Notes: a model not told the origin generated them from the sequence alone. Positions 19,344 through 30,694 are shown, counted from the first letter of the stretch. The stretch: DNA of 64,000 nt from Rhodanobacter sp. ANJX3 (GCF_014200755.1 NZ_JACHCM010000003.1:672706-736705), one strand, 5' to 3'. Made by a program: numbers and translations.

Positions 19344-20708
19344 ATGCATCCACGCCGGCATCGCCGTCTTCTGTCTCTGCTCGCCGTTGTCGGTGTCTTC
19401 ATCAGTACCGCCGCGATCGCCGACGCTCCGGTGCTGATGGTGTCGATCGACGGCTTGCGTGCCAATGATGTGCTGCAGGCCAAACAGCGCGGGCTCAGCT
19501 TGCCCGCGCTGACCGCCTTTCTGCACGAAGGCAGCTATGCGACCGGCGTTACCGGCGTCACGCCAACCGTCACGTATCCGAGCCATACCACCCTGGTCAC
19601 CGGCGTGGCTCCGGCGGTGCACGGCATTTACTCGAACTACGCCTTCGACCCCGAGTGGAAAAACGATCACGGCTGGAACTGGTACGCACAAGATATCCAT
19701 GTCACCACCTTGTGGCAGGCCGTGCACGACAAGGGCGGCAAGACGGCCAGCCTGATGTGGCCGGTGAGCGTGGGCGCGCCAGTCGATTACAACCTGCCGG
19801 AGCTGTGGCGATCCGGTGCCGACGACGACCGCAAGCTGCTGCGCGCACTTTCCACACCGGGCCTGCTGGACGAGGCCGACCGGGCATTGGGGGTCTACCC
19901 ACAAGTGAAGTCCTACACTGCCGAGGACGACGCGCGCCGCGCCGAATACGCCGCCTGGATCTGGCAGCACAAACATCCCCAGCTGCTGACCCTTCACCTC
20001 AACTCGCTCGATGCCGTCGAACACGAATACGGCCCCGGCAGTCCACAGGCTAACGCGGACCTGAGCCGACTCGACCAGGTCATCGGGCAGCTGCGTCGCG
20101 CGGTGACGCAGAGCGACCCGCACACCGTGGTCGCGATCGTATCCGACCACGGTTTCGCGTCGGTGCAGCACGACATCAACCTGTTCCAGCCGTTCATCCA
20201 GGCCGGCCTGATCACGCTGGCCAAGCCCAAGCCGGGCGAGCCGGACGCGAAACCGATCGTGACCGACTGGCAGGCTACCCCGTGGCCGAACGGCGGCTCC
20301 TACGCGATCGTGCTGCACCATCCGCAAGACAAGGCCTTGCAGGCACGGGTACGCGCGCTGCTGGACAAACTGGCGGCCGATCCGCGGCTCGGCATCGAGC
20401 GCATCCTCGATGCGAAAGAGATCGCCGAACAGGGCGGCAATCCGCAGGCATCGTTCTATGTCGGCATGAAACTCGGCTATGAGAGCGCCAGCACCCCACT
20501 TTCTCCGCTGATCGATACGCCGCATGAGCGAGGCACCCACGGCTATCTGCGTCAGCATCCCGAAATGAACGCGACTTTCCTGATCGCCGGCCCCGGCATC
20601 CCCGCCGGCAAATCGCTCGGCCAGATCGACATGCGCGACATCGCGCCGACCCTGGCCACGCTGCTCGGCGTACAGCTGCCGCAGGCCACCGGCAAGCCGC
20701 TGCTCTGA
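19344..20708 (+). CDS. Secreted nucleotide pyrophosphatase/phosphodiesterase (ENPP-like)
   Basis: A 454-residue protein of the alkaline phosphatase superfamily. A signal peptide ends near AAIADA. The metal ligands and nucleophile of nucleotide pyrophosphatases are readable: Asp36 in VSIDGLR, Thr77 in TVTYPSHTTLVTG, SLDAVEHEYG, SDHGF and RGTHGYL. Related enzymes cleave phosphodiester or pyrophosphate bonds in nucleotides or nucleotide sugars in the periplasm. The ATG at 19344 is chosen for the signal peptide. The gene converges with ppc, about 110 bases separating the stops. The true substrate is not determined. Confidence 0.85.
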   Translation: MHPRRHRRLLSLLAVVGVFISTAAIADAPVLMVSIDGLRANDVLQAKQRGLSLPALTAFLHEGSYATGVTGVTPTVTYPSHTTLVTGVAPAVHGIYSNYAFDPEWKNDHGWNWYAQDIHVTTLWQAVHDKGGKTASLMWPVSVGAPVDYNLPELWRSGADDDRKLLRALSTPGLLDEADRALGVYPQVKSYTAEDDARRAEYAAWIWQHKHPQLLTLHLNSLDAVEHEYGPGSPQANADLSRLDQVIGQLRRAVTQSDPHTVVAIVSDHGFASVQHDINLFQPFIQAGLITLAKPKPGEPDAKPIVTDWQATPWPNGGSYAIVLHHPQDKALQARVRALLDKLAADPRLGIERILDAKEIAEQGGNPQASFYVGMKLGYESASTPLSPLIDTPHERGTHGYLRQHPEMNATFLIAGPGIPAGKSLGQIDMRDIAPTLATLLGVQLPQATGKPLL

Positions 20709-20821
20709 TCGATCCCGCGCGCGAAACGCTCGAAAAAGCCGGACGGCGAGGCATAGCGCTCTGTCGCCGAACGTTACTGCGGCATCGAGCCGACTGTACA
20801 GGAAATACCGGGGACCGGTCA

Positions 20822-23566
20822 TCAACCGGTGTTCTGCAGACCTTGCGAAACGCCGTTGACGCAGGCGACCAATGCTGCCAGCAGCGTGTCGTCCTGCTGG
20901 TCGCTAGCGCGCCAGCGCCGCAAAAGGTCCACCTGCATAAGGCTCATCGGATCCACATAGGGGTTACGCAGGCGAATCGATCGCGATAGCCGCGGCGCAC
21001 GATCGAGCAGCGCGTCGCTGCCCTTGAGGCGAAGCAGCCAGCGGCGCGTCAACTCGAACTCGGCGCGTATCAAGCCGAAAAAATCATCGTGCAGCGGACC
21101 GGCAAGCTGCGAAAAGGCTTCGGCAATATCCAGGTCGCACTTGGCCAGCACCATTTCCACATCGTCGAGCATGTTGATGAAGAACGGCCAGTCACGCGCC
21201 ATCTCGACCAGGGCCTCCTCGCCGAACTCTTCCGCTGCGCTTTCCAGGGCCGAGCCCAGACCGTACCAGCCGGTGATGATCGAGCGACACTGGGTCCATG
21301 CGAACACCCAGGGAATCGCACGAAGATCCTGCACACCGCGCATGCTGCGACGGCTGGCGGGGCGCGAGCCCAACGTCATGCGCTCGATCACGTCGATCGG
21401 CGTAGCCGTGCGGAAATACTCGACAAAATGCTCGCGATCAACCAGTTGGCGATAGGCCTGGCGGCTTTTCACGGAAAGCCGCCCCATCTGTTCAATCCAC
21501 CGATCTTCGCGCAACTCCGTTTCGCGCGGACGCAAACTGGCACGCAGCACGGCGCCCACCGTCTGTTCCAGATTGCGCAGCGCCAGCGCGCGGATCCCGT
21601 ACTTGCGATGAATCACCTCACCCTGCTCGGTGACCCGCAGCACACCGGCCACCGAACCGCGCGGCGACGACATCAACGCGGGGGTGATGCGCGCACCGCC
21701 ACGGCTGGCCGAACCGCCGCGGCCATGGAAGAACGCCAGCCGGATCCCGGCCGCCTGCGCCAGTTCCAGCAACTCCAGCTGGGCGCGCTGCAGGCCCCAG
21801 CGCGAAGCCAACGTACCGGCATCCTTGCCGCTGTCCGAATAGCCCAGCATCACCCACTGTCGGTTACCGCGTGCCGCCAGATGCTCGCGGTATAGCGGAT
21901 CGTCGAGCAGCGCACGCAAGGTGGCCGGCGCGTTTTTCAGGTCGTCGACGGTTTCGAAGAGGGGTGCGATATCGATGGGCACGTTTGGCGTTTTGCCATC
22001 ACGCGCATGTTCCGGCGATGTATCGGACGCAGCGACAAGGCCGCCATAGCGAGCCAGCGCCAGCACCGCCAGCACATCGGCGGCCGAGCGTGCCATGCTG
22101 ATGATGTACAGCCCGATCGCGTCGGTGCCGTAACGCGTGCGCGCATCGCGCAAGGTGTCGAACACATCGTGCAGGCTTTGCGCGTTGGCGTCGCTGCTCA
22201 CACCGAACGAACGCTCGCCGCTGGCGAACGGCTGTAGTCGCGTCACCCGATCGGCTACATCGCGCGAGAGCCAGTCGGGATCGTTGAACAGTGCAGCAAG
22301 AGCCTCGTCGTGCACGCGCGAATCCTGCCGCACGTCCAGCCGCGCCAGATGAAAACCAAAGGTGCGCACACGCCGAATCAACCGCTTCACAGCATACGCA
22401 CCTGCATGCACCCCGCGATGATCGATCAGGCTGCCTGCGATGATTTCCAGATCGTCCTGCAATGCTTTCGGGGACGTATAGCCTTCCGAATGCACATCGT
22501 CTTCGGTTGCCCGTAGGCGTGCCTGCATCAGAATCAGCAGGCTGCGATAGGGCATGTCGGCATGCCGCGGACGAATGCTTGCCGCCGCCTGCGGAAAGCG
22601 CTGTCGATAATCCGCCAGACGCTGCGCAAGCGCCGCGTCGACGTGCACACGCTGGTCGGTCTGACTGAGCAGGCGCGCCAGTGTGCCGAGATCTTCCACG
22701 TAATGCTCCAGCACATGGGCGCGCTGCGTGGCCAGACTGGCGGCGATGGTGGTCGCGCCGACGTTGGGATTGCCGTCCATGTCGCCGCCGACCCAGGTGG
22801 CGAAGCTGAGCAGCTGCGGCAGCGGCGTTTCCACGTCGTAGACCGTCTTCAGCGCTTGCGCCAGCGATTCGTACACCGCCGGCACGATGCGATAGATGGG
22901 ATTGGCCAGATAAAACCCGACGTGGTGGTGCTCGTCCTGCACGGTGGGCCTTACCGGCGAGGCTTCGGCGGTCTGCCAGCCGGACGACAGCGCCATGTAG
23001 ATACGGTCGTCGTCCTCGCGGCGCTCCTGCGGCGTGCGCGTGGGATCGAAATTGTCGATCAGCGCCCGCACGATCGCCTGCTCTTTTTCCAATAGCGACC
23101 GGCGCACCGCTTCGGTCGGATGCGCGGTGAAAACAGGCTCTACCTGCATGTGATCGAGCCAGCCCAGGAGCTCGTCGGCGCCGACGCCCTGCTCCTTGAG
23201 CCGGGTCAGCACATCCAGCAGCGACTCAGGCTGCGGCAATGTGCCATCGCGCTGATATTCACGACGGCGGCGAATGCGGTGAACGCGTTCGGCAATGTTT
23301 ACTGCCTGAAAATACGTGGCGAATGCGCGCGCAAGGGCTTCGGCATCGTGCGGCTGCAGGCCGGCCAGCGTGCCGGCCAGAGCGTCGACCGACTCACCCT
23401 CGCGACGGCGCTGTATCGCGGCCTGACGCACCGACTCGACCCGCTCGAAGAAGGCATCGCCACCCTGCTCGGCCAGCATCTGGCCGACCAGCGTACCCAG
23501 TCGGCTCACGTCGTCGTGCAGGGGGCCGTCGTGCGGCAGAGGTTCGGTTTTGCGGCCTTCTTGCAT
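20822..23566 (-). CDS. ppc: Phosphoenolpyruvate carboxylase
   Basis: A 914-residue enzyme that carboxylates phosphoenolpyruvate to oxaloacetate and refills the TCA cycle. Motifs are VFTAHPTEAVRRS with the catalytic His149, FHGRGGSASRGG, the GSRPASRR region and the family's terminal QNTG. The length matches bacterial PEPC. The ATG at 23566 has GGAG upstream; an in-frame TTG two codons earlier is less likely. It is divergent from ahcY and shares the short promoter region with it. Confidence 0.95.
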   Translation of the reverse strand: MQEGRKTEPLPHDGPLHDDVSRLGTLVGQMLAEQGGDAFFERVESVRQAAIQRRREGESVDALAGTLAGLQPHDAEALARAFATYFQAVNIAERVHRIRRRREYQRDGTLPQPESLLDVLTRLKEQGVGADELLGWLDHMQVEPVFTAHPTEAVRRSLLEKEQAIVRALIDNFDPTRTPQERREDDDRIYMALSSGWQTAEASPVRPTVQDEHHHVGFYLANPIYRIVPAVYESLAQALKTVYDVETPLPQLLSFATWVGGDMDGNPNVGATTIAASLATQRAHVLEHYVEDLGTLARLLSQTDQRVHVDAALAQRLADYRQRFPQAAASIRPRHADMPYRSLLILMQARLRATEDDVHSEGYTSPKALQDDLEIIAGSLIDHRGVHAGAYAVKRLIRRVRTFGFHLARLDVRQDSRVHDEALAALFNDPDWLSRDVADRVTRLQPFASGERSFGVSSDANAQSLHDVFDTLRDARTRYGTDAIGLYIISMARSAADVLAVLALARYGGLVAASDTSPEHARDGKTPNVPIDIAPLFETVDDLKNAPATLRALLDDPLYREHLAARGNRQWVMLGYSDSGKDAGTLASRWGLQRAQLELLELAQAAGIRLAFFHGRGGSASRGGARITPALMSSPRGSVAGVLRVTEQGEVIHRKYGIRALALRNLEQTVGAVLRASLRPRETELREDRWIEQMGRLSVKSRQAYRQLVDREHFVEYFRTATPIDVIERMTLGSRPASRRSMRGVQDLRAIPWVFAWTQCRSIITGWYGLGSALESAAEEFGEEALVEMARDWPFFINMLDDVEMVLAKCDLDIAEAFSQLAGPLHDDFFGLIRAEFELTRRWLLRLKGSDALLDRAPRLSRSIRLRNPYVDPMSLMQVDLLRRWRASDQQDDTLLAALVACVNGVSQGLQNTG

Positions 23567-23624
23567 GGACAACTCCGTTCAGTAGGTGACCAGACTACCA
23601 ACCCAACGCCGCGCTGTGGTCGGC

Positions 23625-23630
23625 TATAAT
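23625..23630 (+). promoter_or_regulatory. -10 box of the ahcY transcript
   Basis: A consensus TATAAT lies 16-20 bases before the SAH riboswitch, at the right distance to start a transcript that includes the whole aptamer. The -35 region is poor. Confidence 0.6.
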
Positions 23631-23645
23631 AAAAAACTTCCCTGT

Positions 23646-23714
23646 CCGCCGAGGGGCGCTGCGACCGTTCAAACGGCCAGGCTCGGTGCGGCAAGCTTCA
23701 CAACGGCGCCCGGT
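23646..23714 (+). ncRNA. S-adenosylhomocysteine (SAH) riboswitch
   Basis: The conserved SAH-riboswitch elements appear in order: CCGAGGGGCGCTGCGACC at 23649-23666, GCCAGGCTCGG at 23676-23686 and AACGGCGCCCGG at 23702-23713. The element lies 40 bases before ahcY. Known SAH riboswitches switch the gene on when SAH accumulates, so that the hydrolase removes it. Confidence 0.9.
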
Positions 23715-23754
23715 TAACACACGCGAAGGCATTCGCACTAACCGGAGACAATGC

Positions 23755-25197
<1,443 letters not shown>

Positions 25198-25222
25198 TCT
25201 CTGCCTGTTCGTGAGAGGCATG

Positions 25223-25250
25223 AAGCCCGCCTGAAAAGGCGGGCTTTTTT
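25223..25250 (+). terminator. Intrinsic terminator of ahcY
   Basis: A 10-bp perfect stem (25223-25232 with 25237-25246) carries a GAAA loop and is followed by a T-run. Confidence 0.93.
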
Positions 25251-25422
25251 ATGGGCAACAAGTCGCAGGGAGTACGGCGGAGAGCCTGGAGACAACCGAA
25301 TTCCGGGGCGCGGACCAGACATGCGGCGCTTTTCACACGCATGGTGCGAACAATACGGTGCGTATCGTTTTTCCGCGCAAGCACTGAGCAAGCCCCCTTC
25401 CCACGGCCAAGGATAAAGACCC

Positions 25423-25950
25423 ATGAACGCATCCCGTAAAAAAATCGCCACGCTCGCTGGTGTCGTCTTCACATTCGGCTTGATCGCCAGCGCAGTCTCC
25501 TTTGCCGACACTCCCGCGCTCTCGAAGGGCGACCAGGCCTTTGTGGCCAAGGTTTCGCAGGGCGGCATGTTCGAAGTCGCCGCGAGCAAGGTCGCCGAAG
25601 ACAAGGCCAGCGCGCAGGACGTCAAAGACCAGGCCAGTACCGAGGTTCACGATCACGAGCTGGTCGGCAGCAAGCTGAAGTCGATCGCTTCGTCGAACGG
25701 CGACGATTTTTCCACCGATCTCAATGCAGGCTTCACCGCCAGGGTCGCCAAGCTCAACGCGCTTTCCGGCAAGGCATTCGACGATGCCTATATCGCGGAG
25801 ATGAAGACCATTCACGCGCTGGATGGTGCGGCTTTCGCTCAGGAGGCCAAGACCGGACAAAACGCGGATCTGAAAGCTTTCGCCGCCGAGACGGTGCTGA
25901 TCGTCAAGCGCCATATCGGCGCCCTGCACGGCGTTAGCGGCAAGAGCTGA
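25423..25950 (+). CDS. Secreted DUF4142 protein
   Basis: A 175-residue protein with a signal peptide (ending near AVSFADT). An all-helical mature part has the DUF4142 pattern: ALSKGDQAFVAKVSQGGMFE, regularly placed His residues (EVHDHE, TIHALD, VKRHI) and Gln/Asp-rich helices. DUF4142 has a ferritin-like four-helix fold. No function is proven, though stress or metal roles have been proposed. AAGGATA precedes the ATG. The gene stands alone between two terminator-like hairpins. Confidence 0.8.
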   Translation: MNASRKKIATLAGVVFTFGLIASAVSFADTPALSKGDQAFVAKVSQGGMFEVAASKVAEDKASAQDVKDQASTEVHDHELVGSKLKSIASSNGDDFSTDLNAGFTARVAKLNALSGKAFDDAYIAEMKTIHALDGAAFAQEAKTGQNADLKAFAAETVLIVKRHIGALHGVSGKS

Positions 25951-25955
25951 TCCGT

Positions 25956-25995
25956 GCCGACATCGAGGCCACCGGCTTCAGACTTCGATGTCGGC
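25956..25995 (+). terminator. Hairpin after the DUF4142 gene
   Basis: An 11-bp perfect stem (25956-25966 with 25985-25995) has an 18-base loop and begins 6 bases after the stop. There is no T-run, so termination strength is doubtful. Confidence 0.45.
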
Positions 25996-26075
25996 GGGAT
26001 GTTGCGGCTAATATCCCTTCATCGCGAGACAGAGATATATACTTGCCCTCTGCGCACCTCTCAGGAAACGACGCA

Positions 26076-26900
26076 ATGCCTGCGATCAGCTTTGAATTCT
26101 TTCCGCCGAAGACCGACGAACAGCGTGCGCAGATGGATCGCGCCGCCGCGTCACTGAAAACTCACCAGCCGGAATACGCGTCCGTCACCTTCGGCGCAGG
26201 CGGATCAACCCTGAGCTACACCACGGAAACGGTGCAGCATCTCAACAAGGTTCACGGATTGTCGGTCGCGCCACATCTCTCGTGCATGGGCGGCAGTCGC
26301 GCCGAACTGTCGGCCTTGCTGGACGATTACCGGAACGCCGGTTATCGGCGAATCGTCGCGCTGCGCGGCGATCTGCCTTCCGGCATGGCGACGCCTGGCG
26401 ACTTTCGTTACGCCGCCGAGCTGGTGGCTTTCATTCGCCAGCACAGCGGTGATCACTTCCATATCGAGGTTGCCGCCTATCCGGAAACCCACCCGCAGGC
26501 GGACAGCGCGCTGAAGGATCTGCTGCACTTCAAAGCCAAGGTCGACGCGGGTGCCAACGGCGCGATCACCCAATATTTTTTCAACGCGGACGCGTATTTC
26601 CGCTTTGTCGACGACGCCAGCAAGCTGGGCGTGAGCGTACCGATCGTGCCCGGCATCATGCCGATCGCCAACTACAGCCAGCTCAGGCGTTTTTCGGAGA
26701 TGTGCGGGGCGGAAATTCCGCGCTGGATCGCCAAGCGCATGCAGGCCCACGGCGACGACGCCGAGTCGGTGCGTGCGCTGGGGACCGAGGTGGTGGCGCA
26801 GCTGTGCCGTCGCCTGCTCGATGGCGGTGCGCCAGGGCTGCACTTTTATACGCTCAATCGCGCCAAGGCCACGCAGTCGGTGCTGCAGCAGCTGGGTTGA
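26076..26900 (+). CDS. metF: Methylenetetrahydrofolate reductase
   Basis: A 274-residue flavoenzyme that reduces methylene-THF to methyl-THF, the methyl donor used by MetE. The start ISFEFFPPKTDEQ, followed by SVTFGAGGST, IVALRGDLP and EVAAYPETHPQA, is diagnostic. FNADAYFRFVDD and GIMPIANYSQLRRF match the substrate-binding part. AGGAAA lies about 8 bases before the ATG at 26076. The gene completes the methionine/SAM set of this region. Confidence 0.94.
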   Translation: MPAISFEFFPPKTDEQRAQMDRAAASLKTHQPEYASVTFGAGGSTLSYTTETVQHLNKVHGLSVAPHLSCMGGSRAELSALLDDYRNAGYRRIVALRGDLPSGMATPGDFRYAAELVAFIRQHSGDHFHIEVAAYPETHPQADSALKDLLHFKAKVDAGANGAITQYFFNADAYFRFVDDASKLGVSVPIVPGIMPIANYSQLRRFSEMCGAEIPRWIAKRMQAHGDDAESVRALGTEVVAQLCRRLLDGGAPGLHFYTLNRAKATQSVLQQLG

Positions 26901-26922
26901 GCCAAGCGGCTATGCTGCAGTC

Positions 26923-27519
26923 ATGCGCCCGCTGAAACTATTGCTGTGGTTCGCTCTGATCCTGTGGGCCGTGCCCGGCAGGTCGCAGACGGATATCCAT
27001 CGCTGCATCGACGCCAGTGGCCGTGCGCTGTTTACCGATCAGACCTGCGCGTCGATGCAGGCCACCGCAGTTCATGCCGCGCCCAAACCCAGCGACGACG
27101 TGACCCCGGTGGCTACGCTGGCCGCCACGCCGACCGAACCGCCGCCGATTCTTTGCGCGGGCAGCTTCAACGAACTGCGCCAGAGCGTCATCGATGCGTT
27201 CGCCAACCACAACGCAAACCGGCTGGCGGGGCTGATGCTGTGGAACGGCTACGCCAGCTCGACCGCCATTGCCGATATTCGTGCGCTGAGTGTGCTGATG
27301 CAGCTGCCGCTGCTCGACGCCGGGCCACCCGATAGCGCGGCGGCATCACGCTCCGACAATTCGGACGCGGGGTCCGGCGACGACTCACCTCCGGAACCCG
27401 CCGCAGCCGGCCAGCTGGTGCTGCATCTGGCTGGAACCGACAGCAGCGGCAACCCGCGCGAGCTGCGCTACGGCATCGTGCATCGCTACGGGTGCCTGTG
27501 GTTGAGCCACGGCGACTGA
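26923..27519 (+). CDS. Secreted DUF4124-like hypothetical protein
   Basis: A 198-residue protein with a signal peptide (ending near PGRSQT). A short DUF4124-like segment follows (IHRCIDASGRALFTDQTC), a motif common in small secreted proteobacterial proteins. The rest is rich in Pro, Ala, Ser and Asp, with a C-terminal LVLHLAGTDSSGNPRELRYG that may form beta strands. It starts 22 bases after metF and could be co-transcribed. TATGCT ends 6 bases before the ATG, which again allows a leaderless transcript. The function is unknown. Confidence 0.65.
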   Translation: MRPLKLLLWFALILWAVPGRSQTDIHRCIDASGRALFTDQTCASMQATAVHAAPKPSDDVTPVATLAATPTEPPPILCAGSFNELRQSVIDAFANHNANRLAGLMLWNGYASSTAIADIRALSVLMQLPLLDAGPPDSAAASRSDNSDAGSGDDSPPEPAAAGQLVLHLAGTDSSGNPRELRYGIVHRYGCLWLSHGD

Positions 27520-27616
27520 CCGGAGCTGAGCCAGTCGCTGAACAGCACGCTGCCGCCCCACCATGCCGCGCAAGCCACCAGCAGCTATCATGTGCGGTCC
27601 CCATTGGAGAACCGTC

Positions 27617-28534
27617 ATGGCGCAGCAGTACCCGGAGTGGATCTGGCAGAACGGCGAGATCAAGCCTTGGAAGGAAGCGACCACCCACGTGATGTCGCAT
27701 GCCCTGCATTACGGTTCGTCGGTATTCGAGGGCATTCGCAGCTACACGACGCCCGACGGTGCCGCCATTTTCCGGCTCACCGACCATCTGCATCGGCTTT
27801 ACCAGTCCGCACGCATCTACGATATGGTACTGCCGCATACTGCCGATGAACTCGCCGCCGCCTGCCGCGACGTGATCAAGAAGAACGAGCTTGGCGCCGC
27901 GTATCTGCGCCCCGTCGCGTATCGCGGACTGGGCGGCTTCGGCCTCTCCGCCGAAACACCGATCGACGTCGCCGTGGCGGCCTGGCCCATGGGCCCTTAC
28001 CTCGGCGCCGAAGCGTTGGAAAACGGCATCGACGCGTGCGTGTCGAGCTGGCAGCGTTTTGCGCCCAATACTATTCCCGCCGGTGCGAAGGCCGGCGGCA
28101 ATTACCTGTCCGGTCAGCTGATCGCGCGCGAAGCGCGCCGGCTGGGCTTCGGCGAAGGCATCGCCTTGGCCTCGACCGGGCTCCTCAGCGAAGGCGCGGG
28201 CGAAAATCTGTTCCTGGTATTCGATGGCGTGCTGCACACCACGCCGGCCAGCGCCTCGATCCTGGCCGGCATTACGCGCGATACGCTGAAGACGCTGGCC
28301 CGCGAAGACGGCATCGAAGTGGTCGAACGCGACATCCCGCGCGAATATCTCTACCTCGCCGACGAAATCCTGATGTGCGGCACAGCCGCTGAAATCACGC
28401 CGATCCGTTCGGTCGACGGCAAGCAGGTCGGTGCAGGCAAGGCCGGGCGCGTGACCCGTCGCCTGCAGGAACTGTTCTTCGGCCTGTTCGACGGTCGCAC
28501 CAACGATCGCTGGGGCTGGCTGGAACCGGTGTGA
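27617..28534 (+). CDS. ilvE: Branched-chain amino acid aminotransferase
   Basis: A 305-residue PLP enzyme of fold type IV that interconverts branched-chain amino acids and their 2-oxo acids, using glutamate. It has ALHYGSSVFEGIR, YLRPVAYRG and the PLP lysine Lys158 in AGAKAGGNY. STGLLSEGAGENLF and LMCGTAAEITPI follow. GGAG lies 8 bases before the ATG at 27617. The length is typical for IlvE. It converges with the histidine kinase gene. Confidence 0.93.
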   Translation: MAQQYPEWIWQNGEIKPWKEATTHVMSHALHYGSSVFEGIRSYTTPDGAAIFRLTDHLHRLYQSARIYDMVLPHTADELAAACRDVIKKNELGAAYLRPVAYRGLGGFGLSAETPIDVAVAAWPMGPYLGAEALENGIDACVSSWQRFAPNTIPAGAKAGGNYLSGQLIAREARRLGFGEGIALASTGLLSEGAGENLFLVFDGVLHTTPASASILAGITRDTLKTLAREDGIEVVERDIPREYLYLADEILMCGTAAEITPIRSVDGKQVGAGKAGRVTRRLQELFFGLFDGRTNDRWGWLEPV

Positions 28535-28621
28535 TTCTTTCTAGGGGCGAGGGATGAGGAGAGTCGAGGGCTTGCGCTGACGCGAGAGAGCTTCGTATTT
28601 CTCGCTGCTCGCCTCTCGACC

Positions 28622-29908
28622 CTATCCTCCGAACACGATGCAGGCGATCGCGCCGTTGGCATCGCTGCGCGGACGCATGGACACATCCCAGCCGTAGAGT
28701 TCGCACAGGCGGCGAACAATGGCCAGACCCAGACCGGCGCCGCTGCCGCCGGCGCCTTCACCGCGAACGCCGCGCTGAAACAGCCGCTCGGCATCTTCCG
28801 GTTTGATCCCGGGACCCGTGTCGATCACCTCGATACGGCCCTTGCCCACTTCGACCCGAACGCTGCCTTCCAGCGTGTACTTGATCGCGTTGCCGATCAG
28901 GTTGGTCAACGCCACCGAGAGCACCGAAGCCGGCGCATTCACGGTGACCGCATCGTTGACACTGAGCTCGATCTCGATCGGCTTGCCGCGCATCTGCGGG
29001 CGCTGGCTTTCAATGACGTCGGAGGCGACCTTGCCGACCTCGGTCGTTTCGCCCCGCGTGGGTCCGCGCCGCTCCGCGCGCGAGAGCAACAGCAACGCCT
29101 CGATCAGCTCGGTCGCCTGGCGCGACGCGCGCTCGATGCGCTTCAAACGTTCGCTGATCTTCTCGGTGAGATCGGGCGAGCCCTGCAGCAATTCCGTGGT
29201 GCTGGCGATCACCGCCAGCGGTGTGCGCAGCTCGTGACTGACATCGGAGTTAAATTCGCGATCGCGCTCGACCATGGCGGTGAGGCGGTCGGAGTATTCG
29301 TCCAGCGCGTGCGCCAGCTCGCCAACCTCGTCGTCGGCAAAATGCTCCGCCAGAGGCTCTGCCTTGCCGGCTTTACGAAAACCGCGCAGTCGCTGCGCAA
29401 GCTCGGTCACCGGCTTGAGGACTTTACGCGATAGCCAAAGACCAATACCCAGCGACAACAGGCTGAAGATAACCACAGCACCGATCAACGAGGTAATCAG
29501 CTGCCGCTTGCCTAGATCTTCGCGGCTAATGTCATAGCGGGTAAATCCAATAATGCCGTTCTTTCGGCGCACAGCCAGCTTGTAGTGCTTGCTTTTACCG
29601 CTGGCATCCGTCTCCTGAATATCGTGAACACCGCTGCCCAAGTCTTGCCAGGAAAGCGGCATTTTATATAGCGTTCTATCGCTCTTGACCCAACCCTCGA
29701 TCAACTCCGATTCAAACGGCCGATCCGGGTGCTCAATGGCGTTATCGACAGCCTGATCAACGTCGTTCTGCATGCTGTCGTTGATCAGCTGGTTCTCAAC
29801 CCTGGCGCGCACGTACAACGCCGCCACGGCAAACGTCGCGCTGAGGCCGAAGCCGAACAGCGCGAACGAGACAATCAATCGAAAACGAAGCTTACGCCTG
29901 GACTGCAT
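28622..29908 (-). CDS. Sensor histidine kinase
   Basis: A 428-residue inner-membrane kinase. Two membrane segments (about 9-32 and 137-159) flank a periplasmic sensor of about 100 residues. A HAMP-like linker follows, then the dimerisation domain with DVSHELRTPLAV and the phosphoacceptor His225. The ATPase domain has NLIGNAIKYT, DTGPGIKPED and GAGLGLAIV. The ATG at 29908 overlaps the end of the response-regulator gene by 17 bases; a TTG at 29932 is an alternative start. It forms a two-component pair with the upstream regulator. The signal sensed is unknown. Confidence 0.9.
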   Translation of the reverse strand: MQSRRKLRFRLIVSFALFGFGLSATFAVAALYVRARVENQLINDSMQNDVDQAVDNAIEHPDRPFESELIEGWVKSDRTLYKMPLSWQDLGSGVHDIQETDASGKSKHYKLAVRRKNGIIGFTRYDISREDLGKRQLITSLIGAVVIFSLLSLGIGLWLSRKVLKPVTELAQRLRGFRKAGKAEPLAEHFADDEVGELAHALDEYSDRLTAMVERDREFNSDVSHELRTPLAVIASTTELLQGSPDLTEKISERLKRIERASRQATELIEALLLLSRAERRGPTRGETTEVGKVASDVIESQRPQMRGKPIEIELSVNDAVTVNAPASVLSVALTNLIGNAIKYTLEGSVRVEVGKGRIEVIDTGPGIKPEDAERLFQRGVRGEGAGGSGAGLGLAIVRRLCELYGWDVSMRPRSDANGAIACIVFGG

Positions 29909-30578
29909 CCGGCTCGACCATCCGGTAGCCAATGCCGTGCCGGGTGTGGATCAGCGGCTTCTCGAACGGCTTGTCGATCGCCGCGCGCAAGCCGTGGATA
30001 TGCACGCGCAGGGAGTCGCTGTCGGGCAGTTCCTCGCCCCATACGCGCTGCTCCAGATCCTGCCGCGTGACCACCGACGGGCTGGCCTCCATCAGCGCCT
30101 GCAGCAGTTTCAGGCCGATCGGGTTGAGCTGGATCGACTTGCCTTCGCGGTTCACCGTCAAGGTATCGAGGTTGAAGGTGAGGTCGGCCACTTTCAGCAC
30201 GCGGCTCTGCGGGCCCTTGCCGCGGCGCGCCAGCACTTCGAGCCGCGCGGCGATTTCCTGCAGGGCGAACGGCTTGGTCATATAGTCGTCGGCGCCGGAT
30301 TCGAAACCGATCAGCTTCTGTTCCAGCGCATCGCGCGCCGTCAGCATCAGAATCGGCGTCTGCTTGTGCGCCTCGTGGCGCAGTTTGCGGGCCACTTCCA
30401 GACCGTCCATGCCGGGCAAGGTGAGATCCAGCACGATCACGTCGAAATCGTGAACGACCGCCAGGTGCAGGCCGGTCACGCCGTCGCCAGCGAAATCGAC
30501 CACATGGCCGCGGTCTTCCAGATAATCGCCGATGTTGGTCGCGATATCGCTATTGTCTTCGATCACCAGAACGCGCAT
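29892..30578 (-). CDS. OmpR/PhoP-family response regulator
   Basis: A 228-residue regulator. The receiver domain (about 1-115) has IEDNSD, the phosphoacceptor Asp51 in VIVLDLTLPGMDG, and the TARD and KPF switch residues. The C-terminal winged helix (about 130-222) has DLEQRVWGEELPDSDSLRVH and THRGIGYRM-like residues (HTRHGIGYRM). It binds DNA when phosphorylated by the kinase encoded just downstream, with which it overlaps. The target genes cannot be told from the window. Confidence 0.92.
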   Translation of the reverse strand: MRVLVIEDNSDIATNIGDYLEDRGHVVDFAGDGVTGLHLAVVHDFDVIVLDLTLPGMDGLEVARKLRHEAHKQTPILMLTARDALEQKLIGFESGADDYMTKPFALQEIAARLEVLARRGKGPQSRVLKVADLTFNLDTLTVNREGKSIQLNPIGLKLLQALMEASPSVVTRQDLEQRVWGEELPDSDSLRVHIHGLRAAIDKPFEKPLIHTRHGIGYRMVEPDAVQA

Positions 30579-30694
30579 GCATCACTCCTGCGCAGCCGTT
30601 GCACGGAACGGCTGGGACTGCAAGCTTAACAAGCTTGGTGGCGGGAATCCTGCCCGTTGCAGTACGAAACTGAACGCCGCACCGTCAGGACAAG

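Noticed and set aside
28535..28621. Terminator between ilvE and the histidine kinase gene
   Set aside because: GAGAGTCGAGGG and CTCTCGACCCT look complementary at first sight, but the pairing is imperfect and there is no T-run.
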